This document shows positions 59,795 through 64,000 of a stretch of DNA of 64,000 nucleotides, piece after piece. Every line of letters begins with the position of its first letter. Within the stretch, counting starts at the first letter, position 1. The position numbers and the translations under genes were made by a program. Under the pieces are notes generated by a model. It saw only the letters and a list, made by a program, of their open reading frames with translations. It did not search any database and was not told the DNA's origin. This DNA is from Rotaria macrura (lineage: Eukaryota > Rotifera > Eurotatoria > Philodinida > Philodinidae), in the NCBI GenBank assembly GCA_900239685.1, contig OENT01000580.1:1-64000 (forward strand). The letters run 5' to 3'.

Positions 59795-62700
59795 TTAACT
59801 TAACAGACCTGTCCGTTGTCGTGTTAGACCAGCCGCACTTTTAGTTCTTATTGATATATCTAATGATGAATTAGCTGTAGCAACATTTACATTAGGTAAA
59901 ATATTAGCTGCTATTTGTGGCATGACATTTGTTTGAACAAAAAACCGACTTTGTTGATCGGGTGAACGTATTGTTTGTTGATAACGACCGTTTCGTGATC
60001 CATTTTGAGATGTTATTGTCTAAATCAATGCTTTGTTTGGTGAGTTTGAAAGAAAAAATAATTTTTTTCTAGACTAACATTGCTAATTTTGTCATCCATT
60101 ACATGTACATTTCGTGATGAGCGAGTTTCATACTTTGGTTGTATTTGATGATGTTGGCTACTGAAATATTGTTGAAGTGCTTGAGCTGATGCTGTATTAT
60201 TTGGATGATGTCGACTTATATGTGAATTAGGTAGTTTTGAACCAACATATTGTAGCAGAGAAAGATTTTGTGAGAGATCATTTACATCAATTTGATTCTA
60301 ACAATAGAATTCTAATTAGATTAACCAATTATGAATAATATAATATAGGCGCTAGACTACTGAACAGAACCGTGTCGATTTCGATTTCGATTTCTTTTTC
60401 TATCTATGTATAAGTGTGAGTGATTGAAAACTATTATAGTCGTATGTCAAGAACCGATTAATCTTTTCTAATGAAGCTAATTGTTCATGATAATGAGATT
60501 GTTAGTTACAAGAAAAGTTTACTTCTACAAAATTATTTTTAATTTTGAATGGAAATATTTCTTGCCATGTTACAACTAGGAAAAAGATGTATGAATTTCA
60601 ATAGTTTTGGTGATTTCTGGATTGTCGAGAATTTCAGCTAACATTGTAACATGATATTGTCAAATGTAGAGTATCTTGGTACTTTTCTTTCTAGTTAAAG
60701 ACGAAAACTGAAGAACTATTCGATAGGTGTAAACTATTTTCCAGCATGCCTCTTGACGTCGAAAAAGAATAAACCTCGAAAGAGAAATATACGAAAAATG
60801 AAACTTCACTGAGTTATGTAGACTACAGTAGATATGGGTCAACGAATAAGGTTTTTTTTTGTCAATTTTTACCAGAGATTTTCTCTTCTAGTTAAAACTT
60901 TGAATAGATGAAGTCGATTTCCAAGATTTTTTTCAGTAGATCTATACTGAGAACAAGGGATGCAACGGTGACGATAACCGTTCCACCAGTTACCGTTATA
61001 AACTACGGATGCAATAATGACAGGGAATTACATATCACCGATTCATACCAGTAACCAGTTGTAGCTCGGATACACTCACACTAGCCGGTATTCTCTTAAT
61101 CCCGCCGGTATAAACCAAAATAAGCTAAATAAGGTCATTCAAAGGCGGTAGAACGGTTACGGCAATGACCGGTTATTTTCACCGTTACATCCCTTGTATA
61201 AATCGGTATAAAGCAGTTATTAGCTGGTATTAGCCAGCACTAGTCAGTATTACCGGTTGAAATGGTGGTTACGGTTAGAACGGTGAACCGGTGATTAACC
61301 GTCACCGTTGCATCTCCAGAGAGAACTATTCTAGTTTATTCTGTGTAGGAGTTATAAGTGTCTAGTGAAAGGCTTGAAGTGAGTCAATATTACGCATTCA
61401 CCTACACTGAGTTCAATCGAAATGCTTGCTTCTAGTTTCCGCTACTAGATACTGATGCTTGCGATTTAGCATATTCAAGGCTTGTTTATCTTAGCTTAGC
61501 TATTTTCCAGATGTTATCCTTGCAACATCATATGGTTTAAAAATTAAAAACAAGTGTCTCGATTGAACTCAGTGGAGGTAAATCTTTAAAAATCTCTATA
61601 CTTCATAGTGACCAGTAAGTCAATAGATTCATTTCGAGCCTTCCAGTAGGCAGTTATAACTCCTACACAGAATAAACTAGAAAATTTCATAGAGTGTATA
61701 TCAACTGAGAAACATCTTGGAAATCGACTTCATCGATTAAAACTTTCACCTAGGACAGACAATATTCTAGAAAATCTCTGGTCAAAATCTACAGTAAAAC
61801 CTCGTCTAGTTAACCCATATCTACTTTAGTCTAAATAAGTCGTAAATTTCTGTTTTAAACAGTGAAAATCGCAGGATTCTCGCTATCTTTATTCTGGAGA
61901 TATTAAAAAAGCATCGAGGTTTATTATATTTCAGTGTCGGTCGTAGTTCAAACTAGACTTTCACAAGAAAAATCTTAAAAACTTGTCATTGATATTTCTA
62001 CGTTGATGACAATAGAATTCTATCAGTAGTATGACCAAGCTAGAGAGAATTGATTCCTCGATTGCATTCGAAAGAGCTAACAAGATTTTTTTTAAAGATT
62101 AATTTTAGATTTGAAAATTTACGAACATCGCTGGAAGAAAGAAAAATCTATACGTACCATTGTATGATTGTGTGCATGGATTTGTCCAATAGGATTAGTT
62201 TTCAATTGTAGATTCGCCATTGTGCCAGGTGTACCGAATAACATTCGATGACACATATCAACAATACCTGTATGCGATTTTTTTTGTAAAGAAGAAAAAA
62301 CAACAAGTATCATTAATTGATGTCATAATTATCATTTAGAATGTTTGTTTTAATTTCGTTTACCCATTCCTCGAATAAGTGTTTCTCGATGTTTTAATGA
62401 TAACATTCTTTCTAGTTCTTCAGTTTCATCAATGTCGACTGGCTTTGATGAGTCACACGCATGTTGAGCTGCTGGCATTGACGTATTAATGTTCTAAATA
62501 TAATTAGATAAGATAGAAATAATTATAAAACAATGATTTTCTATTGTTTTCATTACAGCTGTAAGACGTTTCAAAGGTGTTCGATGGAATGATGAACTTT
62601 TAGATGATTTAATAACAGGTAAGGCTCGTTTTGGTGAACTTTCACCGAATATTTCTCTTGAACTATTTGCTGCTGTATTCGAATTCGATTTACTATTTTT

Positions 62701-63187
62701 AATTGGATTTATTTTATCTTGCTTCTTTTGCAATTCATCCATTTGTACTCTGAACGGAAGAAATTTTCATAGACGAAAAGACTAAAAGTACAAAGGTGAA
62801 ACTAATTAACCTTGCTTGTTCGATTCTTGCTTTTGAAGCTGCTGTTTCAGAATAAAGTGTACCGGATTGAGTAAAAAATTTCTGATACTTTTGAACGGCT
62901 TCAGGTGTTGGATAAATTCGTCGGTAGTTACCAATATGATCATCTTCCCATTTTTCGATTTCTTTTTGCCATTGTTGAGCAAGATCTTCTTGTTCTTCAC
63001 GATGTTTACTACTAGTTTTATTACTTCGTTGGAAAAGTCTATCTTTAACACGCTTTTTTTCTTCTTCAACAAAACGTCGTTTATCTGCAGCTGGCATATT
63101 TAATAATAGAAGAGTATCATATATAAGTGCATCTTTTATATCTCGATCTAATTTGGAATCTGTTGTAAAACTTGGCGAATGGTTTAC
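59795..63187 (-). CDS. TTLL6/TTLL13-like tubulin polyglutamylase, C-terminal part
   Basis: Six exons on the minus strand: 63187-62811, 62749-62557, 62493-62364, 62267-62158, 60297-60079 and 60019-59795. All phases close (418 codons including the stop). The first exon opens with VNHSPSFTTDS, the end of the ATP-grasp TTL domain in which the conserved Asn/His lie near the Mg-ATP site. LDRDIKDALIYDTLLLL follows, then a basic helix ending KKRVKDRLFQ, and WEDDHIGNYRRIYP plus GTLYSETAASKAR. In TTLL6/13-type enzymes these follow the catalytic core and help bind microtubules. The rest is polar, Gln/Ser-rich and probably disordered. TTLL polyglutamylases add glutamate chains to tubulin tails in cilia. 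The 5' exons with most of the catalytic domain are not found within 63.2-64.0 kb and must lie beyond the edge. Confidence 0.88.
60815..61845. mobile_element. old foldback element in the TTLL intron
   Basis: Long inverted arms. AAGTCGATTTCCAAGAT (about 60911) is answered by ATCTTGGAAATCGACTT (61714). TAGTTTATTCTGTGTAGGAG (about 61331) is answered by its inverse near 61653, and ACTGAGTTCAATCGA (about 61408) by TCGATTGAACTCAGT (about 61559). The arms run to near the centre, are clearly diverged, and the left arm is split by the insertion at 60955-61320. It lies in the 1.9-kb intron 62157-60298. Confidence 0.6.
60949..61326. mobile_element. 366-bp ACCGGT-rich element nested in the foldback
   Basis: The element is about 60955-61320. 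GATGCAACGGTGACG (60959-60973) is perfectly inverted at 61300-61314, and GAGAAC occurs directly on both sides (60949-60954 and 61321-61326). The interior is dense in ACCGGT, GGTTACCG and AACCGTT words, with an additional internal end-like CCGTTACATCCCTTG (about 61183). It interrupts the left arm of the surrounding foldback, and the right arm shows the uninterrupted state. hAT-like by appearance, but the target duplication seen is only 6 bp. Confidence 0.6.
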
Positions 63188-64000
63188 CTGAGAACAAGAT
63201 ATACATCGAATCATATTTGTTTGCACTTTCTTTTATCCTGAAAGGATCCCGCCTGAGATTGAAATGAGTGAAAAGTTATGAACTTCGATACGTCATTTTC
63301 TAGAGGAGACTATCACATATTGAACATTGAAGATGCACAATGCTCCTCCTTCTTCGTCTAAATATCATAACCTTATCTCATACCGACGGTTTCCATAAGA
63401 ATCTATTCGTCTTTTTACATCTCTAATGTTGGATACAAAACTTGTATCATGATCAACAAATCACTTATTACTATAAAATATAGCAATTACGTAATTACAG
63501 AAATAAAAGTTGTGTTCAATGAAAGTTCATCGGTTATTAGTGTTGTGCTTTTAAGTAAAAAATGTATGTAAACAATTTCTAATACAAATGAGATACATCA
63601 TGTGAAAAAAGACGAGTTGGATAAACTTATATAAACACATTGAAATGATGAAATTCTATGCCAATTTATAAATTAAAAGCATCAGACGAAGTTGAAACGA
63701 TACCCTAAAATCTGATGATAGATGACTTTTGATGCGTTCCGAGAGAAGACAGAGTACCATGATACAGGCGATACACTGTGACATGCGCTCCCATACTTCA
63801 ATAGAAAATATCAATTGAAAGAGAATCGGCACATATCGTCCTCGTTTGACTAATAGAAATTTGTGCTTAAATCGAGTTTAGATACTTGCTCAAATTTAAA
63901 AAAAATTTATTTTCATGATATTTACCTATTTCGAAACTATTTACCAAAGGGCACATCAGAGTTGTATTAGTCATTTACTTAGAGACTTTATTATTTACTT
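63188..64000 (-). other. likely intron of the TTLL gene running off the window edge
   Basis: The CAG acceptor at 63188-63189 on the minus strand opens the first visible TTLL exon. No upstream TTL-domain exon was found to 64000. Confidence 0.55.

Noticed and set aside
1..64000. CRISPR array, bacterial operon features, rRNA genes
   Set aside because: None seen. The genes are intron-bearing animal genes, and repeats are not regularly spaced with unique spacers.

Overview
The window is animal nuclear DNA. It is AT-rich, genes are split by many short GT-AG introns (about 45-85 bp) and a few long ones, and the recognisable proteins are metazoan. Two features suggest a rotifer, most likely a bdelloid of the Rotaria type: an ADP-ribosyltransferase fused to an NHL propeller, and a large load of short non-autonomous DNA transposons with few intact transposase genes. 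This is inference, since no rRNA or mitochondrial marker is present.

Layout. 1-5.5 kb holds a predicted secreted protein gene of unknown family (840-3054), cut by a 353-bp insertion, among GC-rich motif-dense elements. 5.6-14.4 kb (minus) is one six-exon TPR-SET (SMYD4-like) gene of 928 codons with two introns of 2.4 and 3.4 kb. 14.9-30.1 kb is the gene-dense block: an unrecognised single-exon gene (14895-15641, +), NAP1 (17157-19026, -), a HAPSTR1/C16orf72 homologue (19369-21367, +), a CYP4-clan P450 (21589-27686, +) and ZCCHC4 (27767-30125, +). The SET gene/unknown gene and NAP1/HAPSTR1 pairs are divergent, and both promoter gaps carry the same 14-base word. 30-41.9 kb is mostly repeats and unassigned DNA, with one six-helix DRAM/Frag1-type membrane protein (35596-36294). 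41.9-44.0 kb is the ART-NHL fusion. 45.9-47.2 kb is a decayed gene with a GTPase domain and an HSP20-like domain. 52.3-54.4 kb is a ten-exon CD36/SCARB scavenger receptor. 59.8-63.2 kb (minus) is the C-terminal part of a TTLL6/13-like tubulin polyglutamylase whose catalytic part lies beyond the right edge.

For the multi-exon genes, the exon boundaries were derived by hand and every exon phase closes, which is strong internal support. The genes do not form one pathway. Chromatin and translation housekeeping (NAP1, SET, ZCCHC4, HAPSTR1), lipid and xenobiotic handling (P450, CD36) and cilium function (TTLL) are simply neighbours.

The most unusual signal is in the repeats. At least nine short elements each consist largely of their own iterated, often palindromic motif (GCCGCG, GATCCGATCGG, CCGGAA, CCTAACC, TTCGAGAT, ATACG, ATCAGTG, ACCGGT, AATTTTCG). 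The best preserved has hAT-like terminal inverted repeats and an 8-bp target duplication, and holds a second hAT-like element with its own 8-bp duplication, all inside a P450 intron.
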